A stretch of 64,000 nucleotides of DNA. Origin: JBCDKH01 sp964388485 (GTDB lineage Bacteria > Planctomycetota > Phycisphaerae > Tepidisphaerales > Tepidisphaeraceae). How positions within the stretch are numbered: the first letter of the stretch is position 1; every line of letters starts with the position of its first letter. The notes under the pieces were generated by a model. It saw nothing but the letters and a program-made list of their open reading frames with translations, was not told the origin of the DNA and searched no databases. Shown one piece after another: positions 8,248-15,712 of this stretch. Location: contig CAYMAS010000006.1 of NCBI GenBank assembly GCA_964388485.1, positions 57,648 to 121,647 of the forward strand, in the 5' to 3' direction. A program made the position numbers and the translations under genes.

Positions 8248-8868
8248 TCACGCGGCGATCGAAAGAATTCGATGAAGGAGCCGACGTGCTACGTCATGCT
8301 TCGAGCCGGCGGCCAGCTGCTCTTGGTGGCCATCTGCGGCGAGCAGCGTCGCTGTGATCGTGCCGCTGTCGAGCGTCGGCAGCGGGTTGAAGACGAGCCA
8401 GTCGCACCGCTTGCGGCGGAGCTTTTCCACCGCCCGCTCCCGAGCGGCATCGTCGTCCTCGTCCAAACTGAAGCCGACGAGGATTTGATCGGATCGCTTC
8501 ATCGCCCCCGCGGCGGCCAGGATGTCCTCCGTCGGCTCCAGTTCGAGCGTCAGTTCGCGAGTCCGCCGCAGCTTGCCGTCGCTTATGACCTTCGGCCGAA
8601 AGTCCGCAACGGCGGCGGCCATGATGAGCATGTCGTGCTCCGGCCAAGTCGCCAGAACGGCGTCGTGCATCTGCCGCGTCGTTTCGGCGCGGTGCGTCCC
8701 AATCGGCAATTCCACGCTGACGTTCCCGGCGATGAGCGTCACGTCATGCCCCGCTTCCGTGACCGCCTCCGCGAAGGCCATGCCCATCCGGCCGCTCGAC
8801 CGGTTGCCGAGGTATCGCACCGGGTCCACCGGCTCCCGCGTCCCGCCGAGGGTAATGAGGACCTTCAT
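8248..8868 (-). CDS. coaB: Phosphopantothenoylcysteine synthetase (CoaB, stand-alone)
   Basis: A 206-residue protein matching the CoaB half of the usual CoaBC fusion. CoaB joins 4'-phosphopantothenate to cysteine using CTP (or ATP) in coenzyme A synthesis. Landmarks: the Rossmann-type start VLITLGGTREPVDPVRYLGN followed by SSGRMG, AAAVADFRPK in the middle, and LVGFSLDEDDD ... KRCDWLVFNPL near the end. The ATG at 8868 is preferred; a TTG six bases upstream is in frame. The partner decarboxylase coaC lies 1.2 kb upstream on the same strand, separated by three other genes with overlapping or nearly touching ends, so all five probably share one transcript. Confidence 0.93.
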   Translation of the reverse strand: MKVLITLGGTREPVDPVRYLGNRSSGRMGMAFAEAVTEAGHDVTLIAGNVSVELPIGTHRAETTRQMHDAVLATWPEHDMLIMAAAVADFRPKVISDGKLRRTRELTLELEPTEDILAAAGAMKRSDQILVGFSLDEDDDAARERAVEKLRRKRCDWLVFNPLPTLDSGTITATLLAADGHQEQLAAGSKHDVARRLLHRILSIAA

Positions 8869-8870
8869 GA

Positions 8871-9311
8871 TCAACCAAGCTCGTGCAGGAGGAGCGTCGG
8901 CACGGTCGCGACGTCGGCCATGTCGGCATCGTTCGTGACGAAGGCGTCTGCCGCGTGACGTTCCACCGTCGCCAGGTGGATCGCGTCGGGCGTCTTGAGC
9001 GACGCGGAGGCTCGCAGCTCCGCCGCGCGAAGTAGCACGGGCAGCGTCACCGGGAGCAGTTCCATCCCGTCCGGGCCGAAGAGCGTCATCTCGTAGAAGC
9101 GACGAAGCTCGGCATCGCCCGCACGCAGAGGCAGAACGAGCACTTCAGGCACGATGATCTCGCTCGCGACCAAATAAAGTTCACCGCGCTCGTGTGCCTC
9201 GAACAGCGGGCGGACCAAGTCGAACCAGGGCGTGACGGTCTCGCCGACGTAGATGAGGACGTTGGTATCGATGAAGACTCGGCCGCTCGTCGGCAGCTGC
9301 GTCAATCCCAC
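8871..9311 (-). CDS. PIN-domain protein, probable VapC-like toxin
   Basis: A 146-residue PIN-fold nuclease. VFIDTNVLIY at 12-21 supplies the first acidic residue (D15). SEIIVPEVLVLPL (about 50-62) supplies the conserved Glu. LKTPDAIHLATVERH (105-119) and AFVTNDADM (123-131) supply the remaining acids (D109, D128, D130). VapC toxins cut tRNA or rRNA. It starts with GTG, overlaps the end of the upstream small gene by 10 bases, and ends just before coaB. The overlap and order (antitoxin first) fit a toxin-antitoxin pair, though toxicity is inference. Confidence 0.85.
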   Translation of the reverse strand: MGLTQLPTSGRVFIDTNVLIYVGETVTPWFDLVRPLFEAHERGELYLVASEIIVPEVLVLPLRAGDAELRRFYEMTLFGPDGMELLPVTLPVLLRAAELRASASLKTPDAIHLATVERHAADAFVTNDADMADVATVPTLLLHELG

Positions 9312-9646
9312 GACTCCCGCTCCTTGCGGATGTACTCGTCGACTTCCTCGCCCGTCTTGAACATCGGTGGGATGCCCATAGCACGACGCTTCTCGACCAT
9401 CTCGAGGATGCTCAGGCCCTTGAACGGGTTCTCCTCGGCTTCGGACGCGACCTCCCGCGGCGGCGGTGCCTTGAGGCGTGGCACGATGATCAGGTCGACG
9501 TCCTCGCCGTCGGCGAGGTCGGGCACGTCTGCTTCGACATGGCCGTTGCGGCCGGCACGGGTGCGGACGCGGTAAGCCCGCTCGTGTGTGACGGCGGAAG
9601 TCGTGGGGGCGGCCGGGGCGGCGGGCTCGGCTTCGGCGACGCTCAT
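9302..9646 (-). CDS. Probable antitoxin of the PIN-domain pair
   Basis: A 114-residue protein with no strongly recognised family. Residues 1-20 are Ala/Pro/Glu-rich and look disordered; 24-57 form a short beta-rich segment (YRVRTRAGRNGHVEADVPD, then VDLIIVPRL), which could be an AbrB-like dimerisation/DNA-binding fold; 72-114 are charged and helical (ILEMVEKRRAMG ... EVDEYIRKERESWD), the sort of tail that wraps around a PIN toxin. The gene overlaps the toxin start, as usual for VapBC-type operons. The antitoxin role rests mainly on position and layout. Confidence 0.6.
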   Translation of the reverse strand: MSVAEAEPAAPAAPTTSAVTHERAYRVRTRAGRNGHVEADVPDLADGEDVDLIIVPRLKAPPPREVASEAEENPFKGLSILEMVEKRRAMGIPPMFKTGEEVDEYIRKERESWD

Positions 9647-9650
9647 GGCG

Positions 9651-10067
9651 TTACTTTACTCCATCGCCGTCCAATGCGGCCACTACCCGCCCGCACTCGG
9701 GGCAGACGCCGCTGGCATTGCCGGTGAGGTCGTATGAACAATTAGTGCAGCAGCCAAGCAGGCGGAGCAAGAGTGGACGCTCCACCCACCGGATGTAGAA
9801 GCGGTCCAGAACGAAGAGACTCCCGAAGCCTTCGACGAACAGGGCAAAGAAGAGCACGTCGCTTGCAAGCACCGAGCTGCCGGAGACCGCAAGGACCACC
9901 CAAACTCCAATCCAAATCATCCAGACGCCGACCCATAGCAGGTTCCAAATCGCCGTCCTTGATCGAAGCTGTTTAGACAGACGATCAAGCTGTTCATCGT
10001 TAAGCCGATCCAGCGCAGCTAAGCCGTTGTGTCTGAAGCGAAGCCGATCGCGGATGAGAGGATTCAT
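9651..10067 (-). CDS. Membrane protein with C-terminal zinc ribbon, unknown function
   Basis: A 138-residue protein. Two hydrophobic segments (about 41-61, IWNLLWVGVWMIWIGVWVVL, and 68-86) are followed by a zinc ribbon CTNCSYDLTGN...CPECG near 107-125. This C-x2-C-YDLTGN-x-CPECG ribbon is common in planctomycete membrane proteins. The ATG at 10067 overlaps the coaC stop as TGATG, so translation is probably coupled. No enzymatic motif is visible. It sits between coaC and the PIN-domain pair. Confidence 0.7.
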   Translation of the reverse strand: MNPLIRDRLRFRHNGLAALDRLNDEQLDRLSKQLRSRTAIWNLLWVGVWMIWIGVWVVLAVSGSSVLASDVLFFALFVEGFGSLFVLDRFYIRWVERPLLLRLLGCCTNCSYDLTGNASGVCPECGRVVAALDGDGVK

Positions 10068-10624
10068 CACAAATGGCTCAAGACGGCCTCGTGTATTGCT
10101 TCATTTCCTGCTAGCCGCCCCGATCCTTCATTTCGGCACGCCAGCCATCCCGCCTCCGGCCCGACGAAGCCGACACCCCGCCCCTTGAGCTTCTCCACCG
10201 CCTCCTGTGTCGCCGCGTTGGCCCACATGCGGTCGTTCATGCTCGGGGCCATCAGCACCGGGCACGCACTCGCCGCGACAAGCAGGCTGACCACGTCGTC
10301 ACATAAACCGGCCGCGGCCTTGCAGATCAGGTGCATCGTCGCCGGGGCGACCAGCAGCAGGTCAGCCGTCTCCGTCAGCTTGATGTGCTGCGTGTCGGCG
10401 GCGTCGACCTGCTCCCAGATGCCCACGTGCACCGGCCGTTGCGTCAGGGCCTCGAAGGTCAGCGGCGTGACGAACTTCTGGGCGGCCTCCGTCATCGCGA
10501 CCGTCACGCCGACGCCGGCCTGGGCGAGCTTGCTGACGACGTCGCAGACCTTGTAGCACGCGATCCCGCCGCCGACGCCGACGACGATCTCCTTGCCGGC
10601 GAGGCTTGACAGGTCGACTTCCAC
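10067..10624 (-). CDS. coaC: Phosphopantothenoylcysteine decarboxylase (CoaC, stand-alone)
   Basis: A 185-residue flavoprotein matching the CoaC half of CoaBC. It decarboxylates 4'-phosphopantothenoylcysteine to 4'-phosphopantetheine in CoA synthesis. Landmarks: VVGVGGGIACYKV near the start (the FMN-binding loop of the HFCD family), QHIKLTETADLLLVAPATMH in the middle carrying the conserved His, and the substrate clamp APSMNDRMW near 125-133. It begins with GTG. The usual fusion to CoaB is absent: the frame stops after the decarboxylase domain and CoaB is encoded 1.2 kb downstream on the same strand. It is divergent from mnmE, with only 36 bases between the starts. Confidence 0.92.
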   Translation of the reverse strand: MEVDLSSLAGKEIVVGVGGGIACYKVCDVVSKLAQAGVGVTVAMTEAAQKFVTPLTFEALTQRPVHVGIWEQVDAADTQHIKLTETADLLLVAPATMHLICKAAAGLCDDVVSLLVAASACPVLMAPSMNDRMWANAATQEAVEKLKGRGVGFVGPEAGWLACRNEGSGRLAGNEAIHEAVLSHL

Positions 10625-10660
10625 AGCCGCCAGTCTAGCGAGCCTGCCTTAGATGCAGCA

Positions 10661-11944
10661 GTGCTTGACGGCTCGACCATCTTCGCTCTCGCCACCCCGC
10701 CAGGACCGGCCGAGCGGATGATTCTCCGCACCAGCGGCCCGGCGGCTCTGACCGTCGCTCGGCAAGTGGTCGACGTCGAGCCGCTCATCGGCCGAAGCAC
10801 GAGCGGCCACTGCACGCTCGCTGACGCCAAGGTGCCGCTGACGCTGCTGACCTTCGCCGGGCCGCGGTCACACACAGGGGAGGACGTCGTCGAGTACCAC
10901 CTTGCCGGCAGCCTGCTGCTGGATCGGCTGCTGTCTCGACGGTTGATCGAGCACGGCCTAAGGCGTGCGGAGCCGGGCGAATTCAGTGCCCGCGCTTTTC
11001 TCAACGGCAAGCTGCGTCTTGATCAAGCGGAGGCCGTCGCCGCGAGCATTGCCGCCGAGCACGACGACGAACTCGCCGCCGCCGCTCGTCTGCGACAGGG
11101 GCAGCTGCACGCCGAGCTTCAGCCGGTAACGGATCGTCTCGTCCGCCTGCTTGCCCTTGCCGAAGCCGCCATCGATTTCGCTTCGGAGCCGGACGTGACG
11201 CCGCTGCCGGAGGACGAGGCCCTGCCGGAGATCGGATCGCTGCGGCAGCTTCTGTCGACGCTCCTCGTCGGCCGCACTATCGCGACCACGGACGTGCCGA
11301 CCGTCGCCCTGCTCGGCCGGCCCAACGTCGGCAAGAGCACGCTCTTCAACCGGCTGCTGAACGAGACACGTACGGTCGAATCCGCGATGGCCGGCTCGAC
11401 CCGCGACGCCGTCGCTGCGGAGACAACGATCCACGACGTTCACTTGCGACTGCTGGACCTGCCCGGCGTCGCAGCCTTCGACGTCGCCCTCGATCAGCAA
11501 GCCGCCGACCGAGCCCGGCGGCAGGCACGTGACGCGGATCTGGTCCTCCAGTTAATCGACAGCAGCGAGCCGGAGCAGCCGCTGGATCCCGCCGCCGACT
11601 TGGTGATCGGCACCAAAATTGATCTCGCCGATCCACCCGCATCGGTCGACCTCGCGATCTCAGCCACAACCAGCCTCGGCCTCACCGAGCTTCGACAGAC
11701 CATTGTCCGCCGACTTCGCGGTCGCCCGAACCACCTTGCGATGAACCAACGGCACGCCGACTGCCTCCGCGATGCAATCCATTCGCTCGATGCTGCCGCC
11801 GATGCCCTCTCCTCCGGCCTCGGTGAAGAACTCGTTGCCCGCGATTTGCGCGACGCTCTCGACCACCTCGGCCGCGTCAGCGGCGTGGTGACGCCCGATG
11901 ACCTGCTGTCGCACGTCTTCTCCTCGTTCTGCATCGGCAAGTGA
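10661..11944 (+). CDS. mnmE: tRNA modification GTPase MnmE
   Basis: A 427-residue GTPase that, with MnmG, modifies U34 of certain tRNAs. The N-terminal folate-binding domain (1-120) includes ATPPGPAERMILRTSGP and the RRAEPGEFSARAFLNGKL block. The embedded G domain has GRPNVGKST (219-227), DLPG (266-269) in place of the usual DTAG, and TKID (318-321) in place of NKxD. The protein ends CIGK, the hallmark C-terminus. The start is GTG. It is somewhat short for the family (about 450) and its G3/G4 motifs are divergent, but the overall identity is secure. mnmG is not in the window. Confidence 0.93.
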   Translation: MLDGSTIFALATPPGPAERMILRTSGPAALTVARQVVDVEPLIGRSTSGHCTLADAKVPLTLLTFAGPRSHTGEDVVEYHLAGSLLLDRLLSRRLIEHGLRRAEPGEFSARAFLNGKLRLDQAEAVAASIAAEHDDELAAAARLRQGQLHAELQPVTDRLVRLLALAEAAIDFASEPDVTPLPEDEALPEIGSLRQLLSTLLVGRTIATTDVPTVALLGRPNVGKSTLFNRLLNETRTVESAMAGSTRDAVAAETTIHDVHLRLLDLPGVAAFDVALDQQAADRARRQARDADLVLQLIDSSEPEQPLDPAADLVIGTKIDLADPPASVDLAISATTSLGLTELRQTIVRRLRGRPNHLAMNQRHADCLRDAIHSLDAAADALSSGLGEELVARDLRDALDHLGRVSGVVTPDDLLSHVFSSFCIGK

Positions 11945-12001
11945 GGACAGGTCGTTGGTTTCCGGTTCCCATGACGCCGCGGCGTCGCTTACCGTGCCTG
12001 C

Positions 12002-14311
12002 GTGTCCAGGATCTACCAACTCGTCATCGTGCTGCTCGCGACCTGTACCGGAGCAGCCGTCGCCCAGCCCCAGACGCCGCTGGCCGACCGCGTCCCCGCC
12101 GGTTCGCTGCTCTACGTCGGCTGGGCAGGCACTGAAGACCTCAGTGCCAGGTACGGCGGCACGAAGACGGAGGCCTTGCTGGCCAAAAGCAACTTGCCCG
12201 AGGCCTTTGGTGAGTACCTGCCCGAACTGCTGGACGCACTGGCCCGCGAAGAACCGGACGCTCGACCCTTCGTCGACTTCGCGAAGCAGGTCGGCAGCGT
12301 CATGGTCACGAAGCCTTGGGCGTTCGCCTTCGGCGGCGTCGACTTCAACTCGGAACTCAATGACGGCGACCCGCTGCCGCGGCTGATCTTCGTCTGCGAA
12401 GCCGGCGACCAGGCCGGTGAGCTTCGCGCGGCTTTAACCGGCTTCCTGACGGACATCGGCACGCCGGAGCTCGTGACGCTCGTTCGCGAAGACGCCGGCT
12501 TCGTCTACATGGCCCTCGGCTACAACGACCTCGATCTGGCCGAACTCGCCGCAGCCGGCGGTGCCTCGCTCGCCAACGCCGAGTCCTTCTCGAACGGCGT
12601 CGGCAGCCTGGGCGACGGCTTCCAGCAGGGGACCCTGATGAGCTTCTTCGTGGATCTGCCCGCGACGCTCTGGTTTATCGAAGAGGCGATGCTTGCCGAC
12701 GGCATCCAGGAGCGAGAATTCAGGCAGTTCCAGCAGGCCATGGACGTCTCCGGTCTTCGCAGCCTCGGCGTCATCGCGGCCTCGGCGGGCTTCGAGAACA
12801 ACGACTTCGTCCAATCCTCTTTCCTCGGCCTCAACGGCGAGCCCGAGGGCCTGTTGCGACTGCTGCCGGCTCCGGGCGAAGGTCTGGCCCCACAGACGCT
12901 GGCCCGGGTGCCGCTCGACGCCACCGTCGTCGCCGCGACTCGGTTCGAGCTGGACGAACTCCTACCGCTGGTGCGGACGGTGGTGCAGACGTTCGATCCC
13001 GAGTCGGCCGGGCAGGTGGAGCAAGGCCTGACGTTCGCCAACATGTTCGCCGGTGCCAACGTCGAGGAAGACGTGCTTAATCAGCTGTCCGGCTCCTGGG
13101 CGGCCTTCATCTCCCCGAGCACCGGCCAGGACATCATCGCCGGCGTCGTGACGCATACGCCGGACGATCCCGCCAAGCTCAGCCGGGCGTTGCGGTCGAT
13201 GTCGCTCAACCTCTCGAGCATCGGCAACGCCCAGCTTCGCCAGGAGACGGACGGGCTCGTTTCGATTCCCGGCCGGTCGCTGCAACGCGACGGCATCGAG
13301 TGGCTCATCCTCAACACGCCGGTGCTCGCTCCGACGTGGGGCATGACCGGCGACTCGCTGACGCTCGCGCTGAACCCACAAACCGCCATCGCGTCCAACA
13401 CCGTCGCCGGCGGCTTCGGCGAGTCGGCGGCCGTCGCGTCGCTGATGAGTCTCGCCGACGGCAACACGCCGATGAGCATCAGCTACGCCGACCTCCCCGC
13501 GATGGCACCGGCGACGTATCCGGGCTTTCTCGCCCTGGACCAGCTTGCCTTCGGCTTGGGCGACTTGTTCGGCGATTACCTGCGGACGAAGCCGCCGGTC
13601 GCGGTCTTCCCGACGCTGCCAGACGTGATGAACCACCTCTCGCCGTCGATGGCGGTGGCATGGGTGGACGACCAGGGCTACCACGCCCGCTCCGTCGAGC
13701 CCTTCCCGCTCAGCGGCCTACTCGTCAACTACGGCACCACCGGCAGCCAGATCTCGCAGCTGGCCGGGCTGTTGGGTCAGGCGTCGGTGCTGGCACCAAG
13801 CCTGGGTCGTAGCCGTGAGGCAGCGAACAAGGTGCGGAGCGCCAGCAATCTCCGCCAGATCGGTCAGCGAGCCGTGGAGCACGCGATTCACGACCGGCAA
13901 GGAAGCCGCTTCCCGCCGGACTTGCAGACGCTAGTGATCACCCGCGGACTTCCAGCGGAACTCTTCGTCAACCCGCGTGGCAATACAGTCGCTCCCGCAG
14001 GGCTTGACCCCGCAGCCGCCGGTGAGTGGGCGGCTGAGGAGGGCGACTATGTCTACCTCGGCGGCGGCCTTGGCGGTACCGCGGGGCCGCTTGTCCTTCT
14101 TGCGTATGAGAATCCAGACGTCTTCGACTATGAGGATGGCTTGAATGTCCTCTTCGCTGACGGCCACGTTCGCTTCGCAAGGTTTGATGAGTTCGCACGT
14201 GTGGCACAGTTTCACCGCGAGGTACGTCTGAAGGCCGACGCACCGCTCGACCCCGCTCTCGATGAGATGCTCCGCCGCCACGTCAAGGTCGGCGTGCGCC
14301 AGAGCCAGTGA
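12002..14311 (+). CDS. Large exported protein with pseudopilin-like H-x-DG tail
   Basis: A 769-residue protein of unrecognised function. A signal peptide (IYQLVIVLLATCTGAAVAQ) starts it. The central 550 residues resemble DUF3352-like planctomycete periplasmic proteins (TAADRVPAGSL-like opening, seen here as LADRVPAGSLLYVGWAG). The last 170 residues read like the end of a DUF1559 pseudopilin: REAANKVRSASNLRQIGQRA, then NVLFADGHVRFARFDEF, which carries the ADGHV signature, but without any prepilin leader. It starts at GTG 57 bases after mnmE and its stop overlaps the possible GTG start of nfo. Confidence 0.7.
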   Translation: MSRIYQLVIVLLATCTGAAVAQPQTPLADRVPAGSLLYVGWAGTEDLSARYGGTKTEALLAKSNLPEAFGEYLPELLDALAREEPDARPFVDFAKQVGSVMVTKPWAFAFGGVDFNSELNDGDPLPRLIFVCEAGDQAGELRAALTGFLTDIGTPELVTLVREDAGFVYMALGYNDLDLAELAAAGGASLANAESFSNGVGSLGDGFQQGTLMSFFVDLPATLWFIEEAMLADGIQEREFRQFQQAMDVSGLRSLGVIAASAGFENNDFVQSSFLGLNGEPEGLLRLLPAPGEGLAPQTLARVPLDATVVAATRFELDELLPLVRTVVQTFDPESAGQVEQGLTFANMFAGANVEEDVLNQLSGSWAAFISPSTGQDIIAGVVTHTPDDPAKLSRALRSMSLNLSSIGNAQLRQETDGLVSIPGRSLQRDGIEWLILNTPVLAPTWGMTGDSLTLALNPQTAIASNTVAGGFGESAAVASLMSLADGNTPMSISYADLPAMAPATYPGFLALDQLAFGLGDLFGDYLRTKPPVAVFPTLPDVMNHLSPSMAVAWVDDQGYHARSVEPFPLSGLLVNYGTTGSQISQLAGLLGQASVLAPSLGRSREAANKVRSASNLRQIGQRAVEHAIHDRQGSRFPPDLQTLVITRGLPAELFVNPRGNTVAPAGLDPAAAGEWAAEEGDYVYLGGGLGGTAGPLVLLAYENPDVFDYEDGLNVLFADGHVRFARFDEFARVAQFHREVRLKADAPLDPALDEMLRRHVKVGVRQSQ

Positions 14312-14316
14312 CCGCG

Positions 14317-15207
14317 ATGAATAAGGCTCGCACCCTCCTTGGGTCGCACCTCTCGATCGCCGGCGGCATGCACAAGGCGGTCGCGGAGGCGGTGCGGCTG
14401 GAGCTGGGGACGGTGCAGGTTTTCACCAAGAACCAGCAGCAATGGAGGGTGCCGCCGCTGGCGGACGAGGCAGTCGAACAGTGGCGGGCGGCGTGTGACG
14501 CGGCCGGGTTCGATCAACCCGTCAGCCACGCCAGCTACCTCATCAACCTCGGCTCGCCCGATGCCGCCGCTCGGAAGAAGTCGATCGCCCTGTTCGTCGA
14601 AGAGGTCCGCAGGTGCGACGCGCTCGGCATCCCGTACCTCGTCGCCCATCCCGGGGCTCACATGGGTGACGGCGAGGCCAAGGGCGTCGAGCGGATCGCT
14701 AAGTCGCTGGACCGGATGTTCGACAAGATCGGCGACGGGCCGACGACCGTCTGCCTCGAAAGCACCGCCGGCCAGGGGTCTAGCGTCGGCCACAAGCTCG
14801 AGCACTTGCGCGACATCATTGCCACCAGCAAGCATGCGGATCGCCTCGCGGTCTGCCTCGACACCGCCCACCTCTTCGCCGCCGGCTACGACTTCCGCGG
14901 CGAAAGTTACGCAAGCTTCAAAAAGTCGCTCGACAGCATTGTCGGCCTCGACCGCGTCAAGGTCTGGCACCTCAACGACTCGAAGAGGGACCTCGGCAGC
15001 CAAGTTGACCGCCACGATCACATCGGCCTAGGCACGATCGGCGACGACGGCTTTCGGCCGATCCTGCGTGATAAAAGCTGGCACGGCATTCCAATGATCC
15101 TTGAAACCCCCAAACCAAAACGCGACGACGGCCAAGCGTGGGATCGCGTCAACGCCGACCGCTTGCTGTCTCTGTCGACTCAGGTCAAGGCTCCAGGTCG
15201 CCGCTGA
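14317..15207 (+). CDS. nfo: Endonuclease IV (apurinic/apyrimidinic endonuclease)
   Basis: A 296-residue (from ATG 14317) AP endonuclease of the xylose-isomerase-like TIM-barrel family that cuts DNA 5' to abasic sites using three metals. Metal ligands lie in the family signatures: HASYLINLGSP, VAHPGAHMGDG, CLESTAGQG, CLDTAHLFAAGYDF, VWHLNDSKRDLGSQVDRHDH and ILETP. GSHLSIAGGMHKAV is the usual N-terminus. A GTG at 14308, overlapping the previous stop, is an alternative start. It converges on the response regulator gene, overlapping its 3' end by 23 bases. Confidence 0.94.
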   Translation: MNKARTLLGSHLSIAGGMHKAVAEAVRLELGTVQVFTKNQQQWRVPPLADEAVEQWRAACDAAGFDQPVSHASYLINLGSPDAAARKKSIALFVEEVRRCDALGIPYLVAHPGAHMGDGEAKGVERIAKSLDRMFDKIGDGPTTVCLESTAGQGSSVGHKLEHLRDIIATSKHADRLAVCLDTAHLFAAGYDFRGESYASFKKSLDSIVGLDRVKVWHLNDSKRDLGSQVDRHDHIGLGTIGDDGFRPILRDKSWHGIPMILETPKPKRDDGQAWDRVNADRLLSLSTQVKAPGRR

Positions 15208-15661
15208 TGACGAGTTCGAGGAGTTGGAGCAGCTGATCCGGGTCACACGGCTTCTCCAGCAGCGGCGGCAGTTCGGTCATGCGACCCTTGGACATCAACG
15301 CCTGGATCTCGTCGGGCGGCAGACCGGTCAGCAGGACGATCGGCAGGCCCTGGCGGTGTTCCTGAACGTAGGCGAGCGTCTCGAAGCCGTCGTAAGTCGG
15401 CATCTGAAGGTCGAGGAGCAGGACATCGATCTTGACCGTCTTGAGCCGCTCGACAGCTTCCCGGCCATCGGCCGCGGTCTGGACGTCGTAACCGCTGCGA
15501 CGAAGCACCTCGGCCAAGGCGTTGCGAGCACCTTCCTCATCGTCGGCGACGAGAGCCGTCGGGATGCGGGCGACCTGCTCCGGCGGGTTGTCGGGCATGC
15601 CCGTCATCGGCATCGCCTCGTCGTGATCTTGAGCCAGACGCATCGGCATCGCTGTCCACAT
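15185..15661 (-). CDS. Single-domain response regulator (REC only)
   Basis: A 158-residue receiver domain with no output domain. Acidic pocket ADDEE (D40-D41), phospho-acceptor D84 in LLLDLQMPTYDGF, switch threonine T112 (VLLTGL) and lysine K137 (LEKPCD) are all present, so it should be phosphorylatable. The first 30 residues are a loose leader, and the true start could be one of several internal ATGs. Such proteins act as phosphate shuttles or bind partner proteins. No histidine kinase is adjacent, so its partner is unknown. Confidence 0.88.
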   Translation of the reverse strand: MWTAMPMRLAQDHDEAMPMTGMPDNPPEQVARIPTALVADDEEGARNALAEVLRRSGYDVQTAADGREAVERLKTVKIDVLLLDLQMPTYDGFETLAYVQEHRQGLPIVLLTGLPPDEIQALMSKGRMTELPPLLEKPCDPDQLLQLLELVISGDLEP

Positions 15662-15712
15662 TAACTGCCCAAACCGTTACCGCACAACCCGCAATGCCCC
15701 TACAACATCGGC

